This document shows positions 1-7,215 of a stretch of DNA of 64,000 nt, one piece after another. Position 1 is the first letter of the stretch; every line of letters starts with the position of its first letter. A model generated the notes under the pieces. That model worked only from the letters and a program-made list of their open reading frames with translations. It had not been told where the DNA came from and did not search any database. The DNA comes from UBA11524 sp051883695 (GTDB taxonomy: Bacteria > Bacillota > Clostridia > Christensenellales > Aristaeellaceae). The DNA is taken from positions 25,470 through 89,469 of the forward strand of contig JBJEUF010000163.1 of the NCBI GenBank assembly GCA_051883695.1, in the 5' to 3' direction. A program made the translations under genes and the position numbers.

Positions 1-11
1 TGCCTGCTTTG

Positions 12-20
12 TGCTATAAT
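12..20 (+). promoter_or_regulatory. Extended -10 promoter, first gene
   Basis: TG at 12-13 precedes TATAAT at 15-20, forming an extended -10 box. The -35 box would lie outside the window. The predicted start near base 27 leaves a leader of about 30 bases before the ATG at 57, so the ATPase gene can be transcribed separately from whatever lies upstream. Confidence 0.55.
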
Positions 21-56
21 GCTCCTGTGCTGACCATCAGGAAGGAGAGAGACGCG

Positions 57-791
57 ATGCCGCCCATGATTGAGGTTCGCCACATCACCATGGATTTTCG
101 CATGGACAAGAACCGGACCACGAACCTCAAGGAATACGTCGTCAACCTCCTGAGCGGCAAGAGGAAGGTAGAGATGTTCCATGCGCTGGACGATGTGTCC
201 TTCACGGTGGAGAAGGGCTCGATCACCGGGCTTATAGGCCACAATGGCGCAGGGAAATCCACCGTTTTGAAGGTCATCAGCGGAATCTACCGCCCCACAT
301 CGGGTGCGGTGCGGGTACAGGGACAGATTGTACCGATGCTGGAGCTGGGCAGCGGCTTTGACGCGGAGCTGACCGGACGGGAAAATATCCTGCTCAACGG
401 TGCGATCCTTGGCTATTCAAAGGCGTTTCTGCTGCCCCGGGTGGAGGAGATCATCGCCTACAGCGAGCTGCGGGATTTCATCGACATGCCGCTGAAAACC
501 TACTCATCGGGGATGCTGGCGCGGCTGGCGTTTTCCATCGCATCGGTGGTGGAGCCGGATGTGCTGATTGTGGACGAAATCTTATCCGTGGGCGACGAGC
601 ATTTTCAGCGCAAGAGCCGCGCCCGGATGCTGGAAATGATGACGAACGCCGGAACGACGGTGCTGTTCGTCAGCCACAACCTGCAGCAGCTGCGGGAGAT
701 GTGCGACAGGGTGATCTGGCTCGACCATGGCAAGGTACGGGCCATCGGAACGGCGCAGGAAATCTGCGATACATATGAAGGGGAGGCATAG
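57..791 (+). CDS. Polysaccharide/teichoic acid-export ABC ATPase
   Basis: A 244-residue ABC ATPase of the Wzt/TagH/RfbE type, which energises an ABC-2 permease exporting O-antigen-like or teichoic-acid polymers. Visible motifs are Walker A GHNGAGKST, a degenerate signature YSSGM, Walker B VLIVDE and the H-loop in FVSHN. The stretch NLKEYVVNLL before the Walker A is typical of this export subgroup. The ATG at 57 was chosen because GGAGAG lies just upstream; an in-frame TTG at 9 overlaps the promoter. There is no C-terminal carbohydrate-binding extension of the Wzt kind. The partner permease is not in the window and presumably lies upstream. The exported polymer cannot be told. Confidence 0.85.
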   Translation: MPPMIEVRHITMDFRMDKNRTTNLKEYVVNLLSGKRKVEMFHALDDVSFTVEKGSITGLIGHNGAGKSTVLKVISGIYRPTSGAVRVQGQIVPMLELGSGFDAELTGRENILLNGAILGYSKAFLLPRVEEIIAYSELRDFIDMPLKTYSSGMLARLAFSIASVVEPDVLIVDEILSVGDEHFQRKSRARMLEMMTNAGTTVLFVSHNLQQLREMCDRVIWLDHGKVRAIGTAQEICDTYEGEA

Positions 792-794
792 ACT

Positions 795-1310
795 ATGAAA
801 AATGTAAAACCGTTCATGGTGATAGGCTGGGTCTTTGCCGGGATCGGCCTGCTCTTTCTGGTCATGGGAGTCATCTTCGTGCTGCTCGGCGCGGATTCCC
901 TGCCGCTGCTGGCAGACCCGGAGGTCTGGCTTGGCGATACGCCCGATGAGCTGGCGCTGCCCATGGTGGGCATCGTCTTTTCCTGCATCGGGCTGCTCTT
1001 TACGGTGATGGGCAGCGTGTTTCTGTTCATTGAGCGGCGGAGACGGCTGCTGGCGGAGGAGCTGGAGCGCTTCGGCATCCGCGTGACGGGTACGGTTTCG
1101 GAGATGTACCGCGACCGGAGCTACAACGTTAATGGGCGCAATCCGCTGCGTATCATGGTGCAGGCGCAGCACCCCACGACGGGCGAGATGAGGACACTCA
1201 AGGGCCCGATGGTCTGGGAGACGCCGCTGTCTGTCGGGGACAAGCTGGACGTGCTCTTTGATCCGCAGAACGAGAAGAAATTTGTGGTGAAGCTGCCGGA
1301 GAAGCTCTGA
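795..1310 (+). CDS. DUF3592-like membrane protein
   Basis: A 171-residue protein with two strongly hydrophobic segments (about residues 8-32 and 54-77), then a basic ERRRR stretch and a soluble C-terminal domain of about 95 residues rich in beta strands. The tail pattern, ending in a VGDKLDVLFDP-like stretch, resembles the DUF3592 family, whose function is unknown. It begins 4 bases after the ABC ATPase stop with GGGGAGG in front, so the two are almost certainly co-transcribed. Assignment to DUF3592 is by eye. Confidence 0.65.
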   Translation: MKNVKPFMVIGWVFAGIGLLFLVMGVIFVLLGADSLPLLADPEVWLGDTPDELALPMVGIVFSCIGLLFTVMGSVFLFIERRRRLLAEELERFGIRVTGTVSEMYRDRSYNVNGRNPLRIMVQAQHPTTGEMRTLKGPMVWETPLSVGDKLDVLFDPQNEKKFVVKLPEKL

Positions 1311-1333
1311 CGGCAGCGGAAAGGCAGGGGCAA

Positions 1334-1750
1334 ATGGAGATAAGGGCTGTAACAGAGCGTGACAGGGAATTTGCGATGCGCATTGACCGGCACGCTGACG
1401 ATACGGGCTTCCGGAACAGCGTGCTGACAAAATCAGCCTATGTTCTGTGGGAGGGCGAGGAGCGGATTGGCCTGATGACGCATTGCATCCTGTGGAACAA
1501 CCTGCCCTTCATGAATCTCATTTTCGTGGAGGAGGAACACCGCCGCAGGGGATATGCCAGCCAGGCGATTCTGCAATGGGAAAATGAAATGCAAAGACTG
1601 GGCTACAGGATGACCCTGATCTCGACACAGGTGGATGAGGAGGCACAGTTCCTGTATCGAAAGCTCGGATATGTGGATTGCGGCGGCCTTGTCTTTCAGG
1701 GCACGCCCTGCGACCAGCCCATGGAGCTGTTCATGCGAAAGGTGCTGTGA
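1334..1750 (+). CDS. GNAT family N-acetyltransferase
   Basis: A 138-residue single-domain GNAT protein. The acetyl-CoA binding loop is seen as EEEHRRRGYASQAI (about residues 57-70), followed by the usual C-terminal strand around FLYRKLGYVDCGG. GNAT enzymes move an acetyl group from acetyl-CoA to an amine; the substrate cannot be read from sequence. It follows the DUF3592-like gene by 23 bases and is the last gene before a strong 20-bp hairpin terminator, closing this plus-strand unit. The ribosome site (AGGGGC) is weaker than its neighbours'. Confidence 0.85.
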   Translation: MEIRAVTERDREFAMRIDRHADDTGFRNSVLTKSAYVLWEGEERIGLMTHCILWNNLPFMNLIFVEEEHRRRGYASQAILQWENEMQRLGYRMTLISTQVDEEAQFLYRKLGYVDCGGLVFQGTPCDQPMELFMRKVL

Positions 1751-1762
1751 ATGTGCACCCCA

Positions 1763-1812
1763 ATGAAACAAGCCTGAGAAGCGCTTTATACGGCTTCTCA
1801 GGCTTGTTTCAT
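1763..1812. terminator. Bidirectional intrinsic terminator
   Basis: A perfect 20-bp inverted repeat (1763-1782 with 1793-1812) with a 10-base loop lies between the convergent acetyltransferase and mrp genes. The outer stem ends are A/T-rich on both sides, so it can act as a terminator for both transcripts. Confidence 0.85.
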
Positions 1813-1820
1813 GATGCCGG

Positions 1821-2660
1821 TTATTCAATTTCCCGCTTGGGGCAGGCCATGACCGCCATGACGGCGGCGTCGATGGCGTCCAGCTTCACATCCTCCACGC
1901 GGCCTGTGTCGCAGGCCTTTGCGATGGCGGGATCAATGGGCAGCTGAGCCAGCAGCGGGATGGAGTGCTTCATCGCTACCTCGACGGTCTTGCCCTCGCC
2001 GAAGGGATAGAGCTTCCTGCCGCAGTCCGGGCAGGACATGTAGGCCATGTTCTCGATGATGCCAAGGACGGGGATGTTCATCATCTTCGCCATGTTGACG
2101 GCCTTCTCCACGATCATGCCGACCAGCTCCTGGGGGCTGGCGACGATGATGATGCCGTCCACGGGCAGGGATTGGAACACGGTCAGCGGCACGTCGCCCG
2201 TTCCGGGAGGCATGTCCACGTACATGCAGTCCACGTCGCCCCAGCAGACGTCGGTCCAGAACTGTTTGACGGTGCCGGAGATCAGCGAGCCGCGCCAGAT
2301 GACCGGGTCGGTGTCGTTCTCGAGGATCAGGTTGATGGACATGAGCTTCACACCGGTTTCGGTTTCCGGCGGCACCATGCCGTAGTCATTGCCGTACACG
2401 CCCTCGCCCACGCCGAACATGCGGGGAACGGACGGGCCGGTGATGTCCGCGTCGAGGATGGCGGTACGCTTGCCCATGCGGGCGGTGGCGCTGGCCAGCA
2501 GACCTGTGACGAGGGACTTGCCCACGCCGCCCTTGCCGCTTACCACGCCGATGACCTTGCGCACATCGCTGCCCGGGTTGGCGGGGGCGAGGAGGGACGA
2601 GGGCTTCGCCTCGGAGCACTTGTTCGCGCAGGTGGAACAATCGTGAGTACATTCAGACAT
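1821..2660 (-). CDS. Mrp/NBP35-type Fe-S carrier ATPase
   Basis: A 279-residue P-loop ATPase of the Mrp/NBP35 family, which binds and passes on iron-sulfur clusters in the cytosol. The N-terminus carries a cysteine set (C4, C8, C11, C15) like the NBP35 cluster site. A deviant Walker A SGKGGVGKS follows, then DADITGPS and PPGTGD. A C-terminal CPDC motif matches the bridging-cluster cysteines of the family. The start at 2660 is supported by CGAGGTG upstream; the frame stays open for 40 more codons 5' but without a ribosome site. It is monocistronic here. Having both cysteine sets argues for a cluster carrier rather than a MinD-type ATPase. Confidence 0.9.
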   Translation of the reverse strand: MSECTHDCSTCANKCSEAKPSSLLAPANPGSDVRKVIGVVSGKGGVGKSLVTGLLASATARMGKRTAILDADITGPSVPRMFGVGEGVYGNDYGMVPPETETGVKLMSINLILENDTDPVIWRGSLISGTVKQFWTDVCWGDVDCMYVDMPPGTGDVPLTVFQSLPVDGIIIVASPQELVGMIVEKAVNMAKMMNIPVLGIIENMAYMSCPDCGRKLYPFGEGKTVEVAMKHSIPLLAQLPIDPAIAKACDTGRVEDVKLDAIDAAVMAVMACPKREIE

Positions 2661-2804
2661 CGGAAAACACCTCGTTGTTTGGGATTCCCCGTTATATTCT
2701 CCACGGGAAGCCTTTTTCCTGCATGGAAAATAAAAACCGGTCAAAAAGGGGAATTTCATTTGGAGGACGGGGCTGCCCACGCCAAAAGGCGGAGCGCAGG
2801 CGGG

Positions 2805-3383
2805 TTACTCATCACCGGCAGGTGCGTCCAGGCGGAGGATGAAGTAGAAGTTGTAGGTGGCTTCATCCGCAAGGGTGATGCTGATGGCGCCGTCCAGGCC
2901 GCAGATGTCCTCGGGCTGATCTCCGCCGGTCATGGCCAGGAAAACGGTGAACAGCTCGTTCATGAAGGCGGCGGAGGCCTCGCTTTCCGTCATGCCGGCA
3001 TGGTGCAGCAGCGCGGCGCCGCCGTAGCCGCCCATGGACAGGAAGGTCAGAAGGTTGTTTTCGTTCAAATCCCCCTGCATCAGGCAGGCGATTTCAGATA
3101 CGTTCCCGCCATCGGCCAGGAGCATCAGACCGATGAAGCTGTCGTTGATGGAAGCCAGCCAGACGGTTTTGCCGTCCTGCTCCTGGGAGGTCCAGGTGAC
3201 GGCGCAGTCGGACGCGTTGGCGGTGAGGATGGCTTCATAGGCTTTCTTGTAGTCCTCGACGGAGACGGGCAGCGGGATCCCGGGGCGGAGCGCGGAGGCT
3301 TCATCCGCGGGCTCCTCCGCCGGCGCCGGGGTCAGGGTCAGCAGGCACAGGAGTGCCGTCAGCAGGGCAGCGAGCTTCTTCAT
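2805..3383 (-). CDS. Secreted protein of unknown function
   Basis: A 192-residue protein with a clear signal peptide (MKKLAALLTALLCLLTLTP, predicted cut after APA near residue 22). The mature part is acidic, about 170 residues, and I do not recognise a family. AGAAAGGA precedes the ATG. It is a single gene between mrp and a divergent lipoprotein gene. A TGTAG/CTACA inverted repeat at 3430-3443, about 50 bases upstream of the start, could be an operator, but this is only a suggestion. Confidence 0.7.
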   Translation of the reverse strand: MKKLAALLTALLCLLTLTPAPAEEPADEASALRPGIPLPVSVEDYKKAYEAILTANASDCAVTWTSQEQDGKTVWLASINDSFIGLMLLADGGNVSEIACLMQGDLNENNLLTFLSMGGYGGAALLHHAGMTESEASAAFMNELFTVFLAMTGGDQPEDICGLDGAISITLADEATYNFYFILRLDAPAGDE

Positions 3384-3649
3384 GGGGGGTCATCCTTTCT
3401 TCTGCAGATGTATGACATCGCGGCATTTGTTGTAGGATTCTACAGGCGCGCGGCGATTCCTGCATGAATGCAGGGAAATGTGGCAGATGCCGGAACCATT
3501 TGCCCCAAACATACGTCTGTATATGTGATAAAATGCGGAAGAAAGGCTGGATGAAAACCGTTATGTGGGGTGAAAGGGATAACGATCCGGGGCGGGGGGA
3601 CTGCGGCGCACCTTCGCCATGCAACGCCACTTTCGGTGAAATTTAGCGC

Positions 3650-3678
3650 TTGCGTCAAAGGCTGTAACCGTGTACAAT
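3650..3678 (+). promoter_or_regulatory. Sigma-A-type promoter for the lipoprotein gene
   Basis: TTGCGT at 3650-3655 and TACAAT at 3673-3678 are separated by 17 bases. Transcription would start near 3685, giving a leader of about 120 bases before the ATG at 3806. The rest of the 3384-3805 gap shows no gene. Confidence 0.7.
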
Positions 3679-3805
3679 AGAAAGGTACACAAAGCGATCA
3701 GGCGCAGCCTGACGGACGGTCGCCCCCGGGCGGCCGAACGACGCATACGATATCATTAACGTGGGGAGAACCTCCCCCGATGCTGTGAAGGAGGATGGAA
3801 ACGGC

Positions 3806-5671
3806 ATGAAGAAAAGAATTCTCAAAGGGGTGGCGCTGACGGCGATGCTCGCGCTGTGCCTGATGCTGACGGGCTGCATCGTTCCGCAGAATGACCTGAC
3901 GCCTGATGCGGGCAGCAATTCCCGTCCCTACGACTATCAGGACGTTGCGCCGAAGATCACCGCGACGCCGACGCCCACGGCGACGCCGTACACGGTGCAG
4001 GCTACGGACACGCCTGAGCCGACCCTGAACTGGCCGGGTATGTGGCCCGGTTCGACGACCGTTTCCCCCAGTCCGACCGATGGCGTCGTGACCGTCACCG
4101 GCGGATTGCACAGCATTGTGACCGCACCGCTGAATACCACGAAGGTCTCCACGCCAACGCCCACCGTGACGTCCGGCGTGCTGAAGGTGGGGGCTACCGG
4201 CTCGGAGGTGCGCAAGATGCAGACGCGCCTGAGGGAGCTGGGCTACTACAAGGGCAGTGTGGACGGGGATTTCGGTGAGGGCACCGAGACGGCTGTGAAG
4301 AATTTCCAGAGCCAGAACGGCCTGACGGTGGACGGCGTAGCCGGCACCAAAACGCTGGACAAGCTCTATTCCAGCAGCGCCAGGAAGGCGCCTACCACCG
4401 TGACGGCTACGCCCACCTCGCGCCCCACGGCAACGCCGACGCCGCGCGTGACCTCTGTGCCGGACACGGATGTGTATCTGGAGATCGGCTCCAGCGGCTC
4501 CAAGGTGCGCATCCTGCAGAACCGCCTGATTGAGCTGGGCTGGCTGACCGGTACGGCGGACGGCTCCTATTCCGGCGCGACGGCCTACGCCGTCAAGGCC
4601 TTCCAGAAGAAGCACGGCTTGTGGGAGGATGGCAAGGCCGGCCCGGATACGCTGAGCATCCTGTATTCCACCCGCGCCTCCAGGAGCTCCGCGCCCGTGG
4701 CCTCCATCGGCGAGACGCTGGAGGAGGGCAAGTCCTCCTCCGCGGCGATCAAGGCCATGCAGAAGCGCCTGAAGGAGCTGGGCTACCTCTCCGGCTCTGC
4801 GGACGGCGCCTTCGGCTCGGCGACCAAGGCGGCGGTCATCGCCTTCCAGACGGCCAACGGCCTCAAGGCGGACGGCAAGGCCGGTACGGCGACGCTCAAC
4901 GCGCTGTATTCCGATGACGCGAAGGCTGCCAGCACGCTGACCGGCAGCGGCAGCAGCAGCGGCTCGGGCGTGACGGTCAACGGCTACACCACATTGCGCG
5001 AGGGGGACACCGGCGAGGCGGTCAAGACGCTGCAGCGCGCGCTGAAGAACCGCGGCTACTACTCCGGCAGCATCGACGGAACCTACGGCAGCGCGACCGT
5101 CGCGGCAGTGACGGCCTTCCAGCAGCGCAATGGACTGCGCGTGGACGGCACGGCGGGCCCGGCGACCCAGACGGCCCTCTATGGCTCCGATGCGCTGAAC
5201 GCCAACACCTATGAGACGCTGCGCCCCGGCGACAGCAGCACAGCGGTGCGTACGCTGCAGTACACCCTCTACGAGCTGGGCTATTACGACGGACGCGTGG
5301 ACGGCGTGTACGGCAGCACGACCGAGGACGCGGTGCGCGCCTTCCAGATCCGGAACGACGTTACGCCGGTGGACGGTATCGCGGGCAACAAGACCCAGCA
5401 GGTGCTGTATTCCAGCAATGCTGTTGGCGCCGCGGCGGCGGTTACGCAGTATACCACGCTGCGCAAGGGCGACCGGGGCAACTCCGTGGTGGAGATGCAG
5501 GACAGCCTGCAGCAGCTGGGCTACCTGTCGGAGGCGACCGGCTATTATGACGATGCGACGGTGGAGGCTGTGAAGAACTTCCAGCGCCGCAACGGGCTGA
5601 CGGTCGACGGCACAGCGGGGCAGGATACCCTGCGCGTGCTCTACTCCGAGCATCCGGTGCCTGCCTATTGA
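3806..5671 (+). CDS. Lipoprotein with six peptidoglycan-binding repeats
   Basis: A 621-residue surface lipoprotein. The signal ends in the lipobox LTGC. A Thr/Pro-rich spacer follows (ATPTPTATP at about residues 50-60), then six PG_binding_1 repeats starting near residues 131, 230, 310, 400, 475 and 555. Each has the pattern LQxxLxELGYYxGxxDGxYG...AVxxFQxxNGLxVDGxAG. A second Thr/Pro spacer separates repeats 1 and 2. No catalytic domain is present, so it probably anchors to or spans the wall rather than cutting it. AAGGAGG precedes the ATG. An upstream GTG in frame lacks a ribosome site. Confidence 0.88.
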   Translation: MKKRILKGVALTAMLALCLMLTGCIVPQNDLTPDAGSNSRPYDYQDVAPKITATPTPTATPYTVQATDTPEPTLNWPGMWPGSTTVSPSPTDGVVTVTGGLHSIVTAPLNTTKVSTPTPTVTSGVLKVGATGSEVRKMQTRLRELGYYKGSVDGDFGEGTETAVKNFQSQNGLTVDGVAGTKTLDKLYSSSARKAPTTVTATPTSRPTATPTPRVTSVPDTDVYLEIGSSGSKVRILQNRLIELGWLTGTADGSYSGATAYAVKAFQKKHGLWEDGKAGPDTLSILYSTRASRSSAPVASIGETLEEGKSSSAAIKAMQKRLKELGYLSGSADGAFGSATKAAVIAFQTANGLKADGKAGTATLNALYSDDAKAASTLTGSGSSSGSGVTVNGYTTLREGDTGEAVKTLQRALKNRGYYSGSIDGTYGSATVAAVTAFQQRNGLRVDGTAGPATQTALYGSDALNANTYETLRPGDSSTAVRTLQYTLYELGYYDGRVDGVYGSTTEDAVRAFQIRNDVTPVDGIAGNKTQQVLYSSNAVGAAAAVTQYTTLRKGDRGNSVVEMQDSLQQLGYLSEATGYYDDATVEAVKNFQRRNGLTVDGTAGQDTLRVLYSEHPVPAY

Positions 5672-5689
5672 TCCTGTAAACTGCTCAGG

Positions 5690-5728
5690 GGGAGCAGCCT
5701 GCGAAAGATTGCGGCGCTGCTCCCTTTT
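5690..5728 (+). terminator. Intrinsic terminator
   Basis: The arms GGGAGCAGC (5690-5698) and GCTGCTCCC (5716-5724) are followed by TTTT. It ends the lipoprotein transcript 80 bases before the next start codon. Confidence 0.85.
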
Positions 5729-5752
5729 CCTGTACGGACAAGGAGAAGGAAA

Positions 5753-6811
5753 ATGAAGAAGCTGATCCTGCTGCTGGCTCTTCTGGCGTGGCCGATGCGG
5801 GCCTTTGCGGAGCTGCCGCTGGTGTATCCGGCGGATACGGTGATCTCCGTCGTCGCGCTGACGGATGCGCAGCAGGCGCTGGTGGAGCATCTGTACGGCC
5901 CTTTGCTGGCGGGTGAAACGAGGATCACGCTGCCCGGGGGAACGCGCTATGACGACGTCGGCCCGGCGATGACGGCGATTATGATGGACTACCCGGAGAT
6001 GTTCCACCTGATGCGCAGCTATACCGTCAGCTATTATCAGAGCGCGCCGGATATCGCCGTGTCCGTCACGGCGGAGTATGCCATGGATGCGGCGGAGGCG
6101 GAGGAGGTGCGGCGGCAGATGTACGCTGCGGCGCTGCGCATGACGGAGGCGGACCGGACGGCAGAGGGGCTGCATGATGCGCTTCTGGCGCACGTGACCT
6201 ACAGCGGGGACTCGGAAATGAGCCACACGGCAGCGGCGGCGCTTCTGACGGGCAAGGCGACCTGCGAGGGCTATGCGCAGGCGCTGACGCTGCTCTACCG
6301 CATGGCGGGAATTCCCTGCGGGATGATCTCCGGCCTGAGCACCAGCGAGCAGATGACCGAGGGGCAAAGCGTGCATCACGCATGGAACATCGCCTGGCTG
6401 GATGGATATACCCTGATTGACGCGACCTGGAACGATCAGGATGCGACGGGCTATAATACGCACTGGTACTTCGGCCTGTCCACGGAGCAGATGGCGGCGG
6501 ATCATGTGCCCGATCAGCGCCTGAACCTTCCCGAATGCGGGGAGCAGGCCAACTGGCACCGGCAGCATGGGCAGGTTGCGCAGGATATGACACAGGCGTG
6601 GCGTGCGGTGGAAGGCCTTGTCCTGCGGGGTGAGACGGTCAACCTGCGCATCCCGGACCGGGCGCTGTTTCTGCAGATAATCGGGGATGTGGACGGCTTT
6701 CTGGTGGCATACAATGATCTGTGTGCGCAGGGGGCGCAGTTTTATGGCAGCTACACCTACCTGTTCAGCAGCGCTCAGCAGTGTCTCATCATCGACCGCT
6801 ATGGCGAATAG
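5753..6811 (+). CDS. Secreted transglutaminase-like cysteine protein
   Basis: A 352-residue protein with a signal peptide (residues 1-19, cut after AFA). A transglutaminase-core domain follows with a complete Cys-His-Asp triad: C171 in KATCEGYA, H209 in VHHAWN and D223 in LIDATWND. Members of this superfamily act as proteases or amidases as often as cross-linkers, so the reaction is uncertain; cell-envelope work is likely because it is exported. It lies downstream of the peptidoglycan-binding lipoprotein, behind a terminator. AAGGAGAAGGA precedes the ATG. The tail of about 130 residues is not recognised. Confidence 0.82.
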   Translation: MKKLILLLALLAWPMRAFAELPLVYPADTVISVVALTDAQQALVEHLYGPLLAGETRITLPGGTRYDDVGPAMTAIMMDYPEMFHLMRSYTVSYYQSAPDIAVSVTAEYAMDAAEAEEVRRQMYAAALRMTEADRTAEGLHDALLAHVTYSGDSEMSHTAAAALLTGKATCEGYAQALTLLYRMAGIPCGMISGLSTSEQMTEGQSVHHAWNIAWLDGYTLIDATWNDQDATGYNTHWYFGLSTEQMAADHVPDQRLNLPECGEQANWHRQHGQVAQDMTQAWRAVEGLVLRGETVNLRIPDRALFLQIIGDVDGFLVAYNDLCAQGAQFYGSYTYLFSSAQQCLIIDRYGE

Positions 6812-7088
6812 CTGCGGACAGCCAACATGTGCGGGCTGAAGGCTTCCAAGGGGCACTGTGCGGAAGTGGCGCCCCGGTGTGGCGTTGCGGAAGGCAAGGC
6901 TTCAAGCGATGCTGGATGACGGAAAGCTCTTTGGTTATGCCCACAGGTGCGAATCCTTTCGCGGAGGGCGTGTTTCGCTTCTGCGGAAGCGAGGAGGGGG
7001 CTTTCCGATCGCCCCTTCCACCCCTTCGGCCGCATTCCTGTTTGTTTTCTGTTTGTATAGGGGCGCCCTGAGCCGCAGAAGATCGCAC

Positions 7089-7117
7089 TTGCAACAGGCC
7101 TGCGTTCGTGATATAAT
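7089..7117 (+). promoter_or_regulatory. secA promoter
   Basis: TTGCAA at 7089-7094 and TATAAT at 7112-7117 are spaced by 17 bases, and TG at 7109-7110 makes the -10 box extended. The leader to the secA ATG is about 90 bases. The preceding 6812-7080 stretch holds only a small hairpin (6976-6991, no T-run) and no convincing gene. Confidence 0.8.
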
Positions 7118-7215
7118 AAATTGGTTTGCTATACTTACCTGATGATATTAACCGTGCCACAGGGTACGGATGATCCTGCTTATGCTGTTCAGACCGAAAG
7201 GAGAAACGGAATACG

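Noticed and set aside
3698..6856. Very long open frame on the minus strand across the lipoprotein and transglutaminase genes
   Set aside because: The translation is Arg/His/Leu-rich low-complexity sequence with no family motifs or ribosome site; it is an antisense shadow of GC-rich coding sequence.
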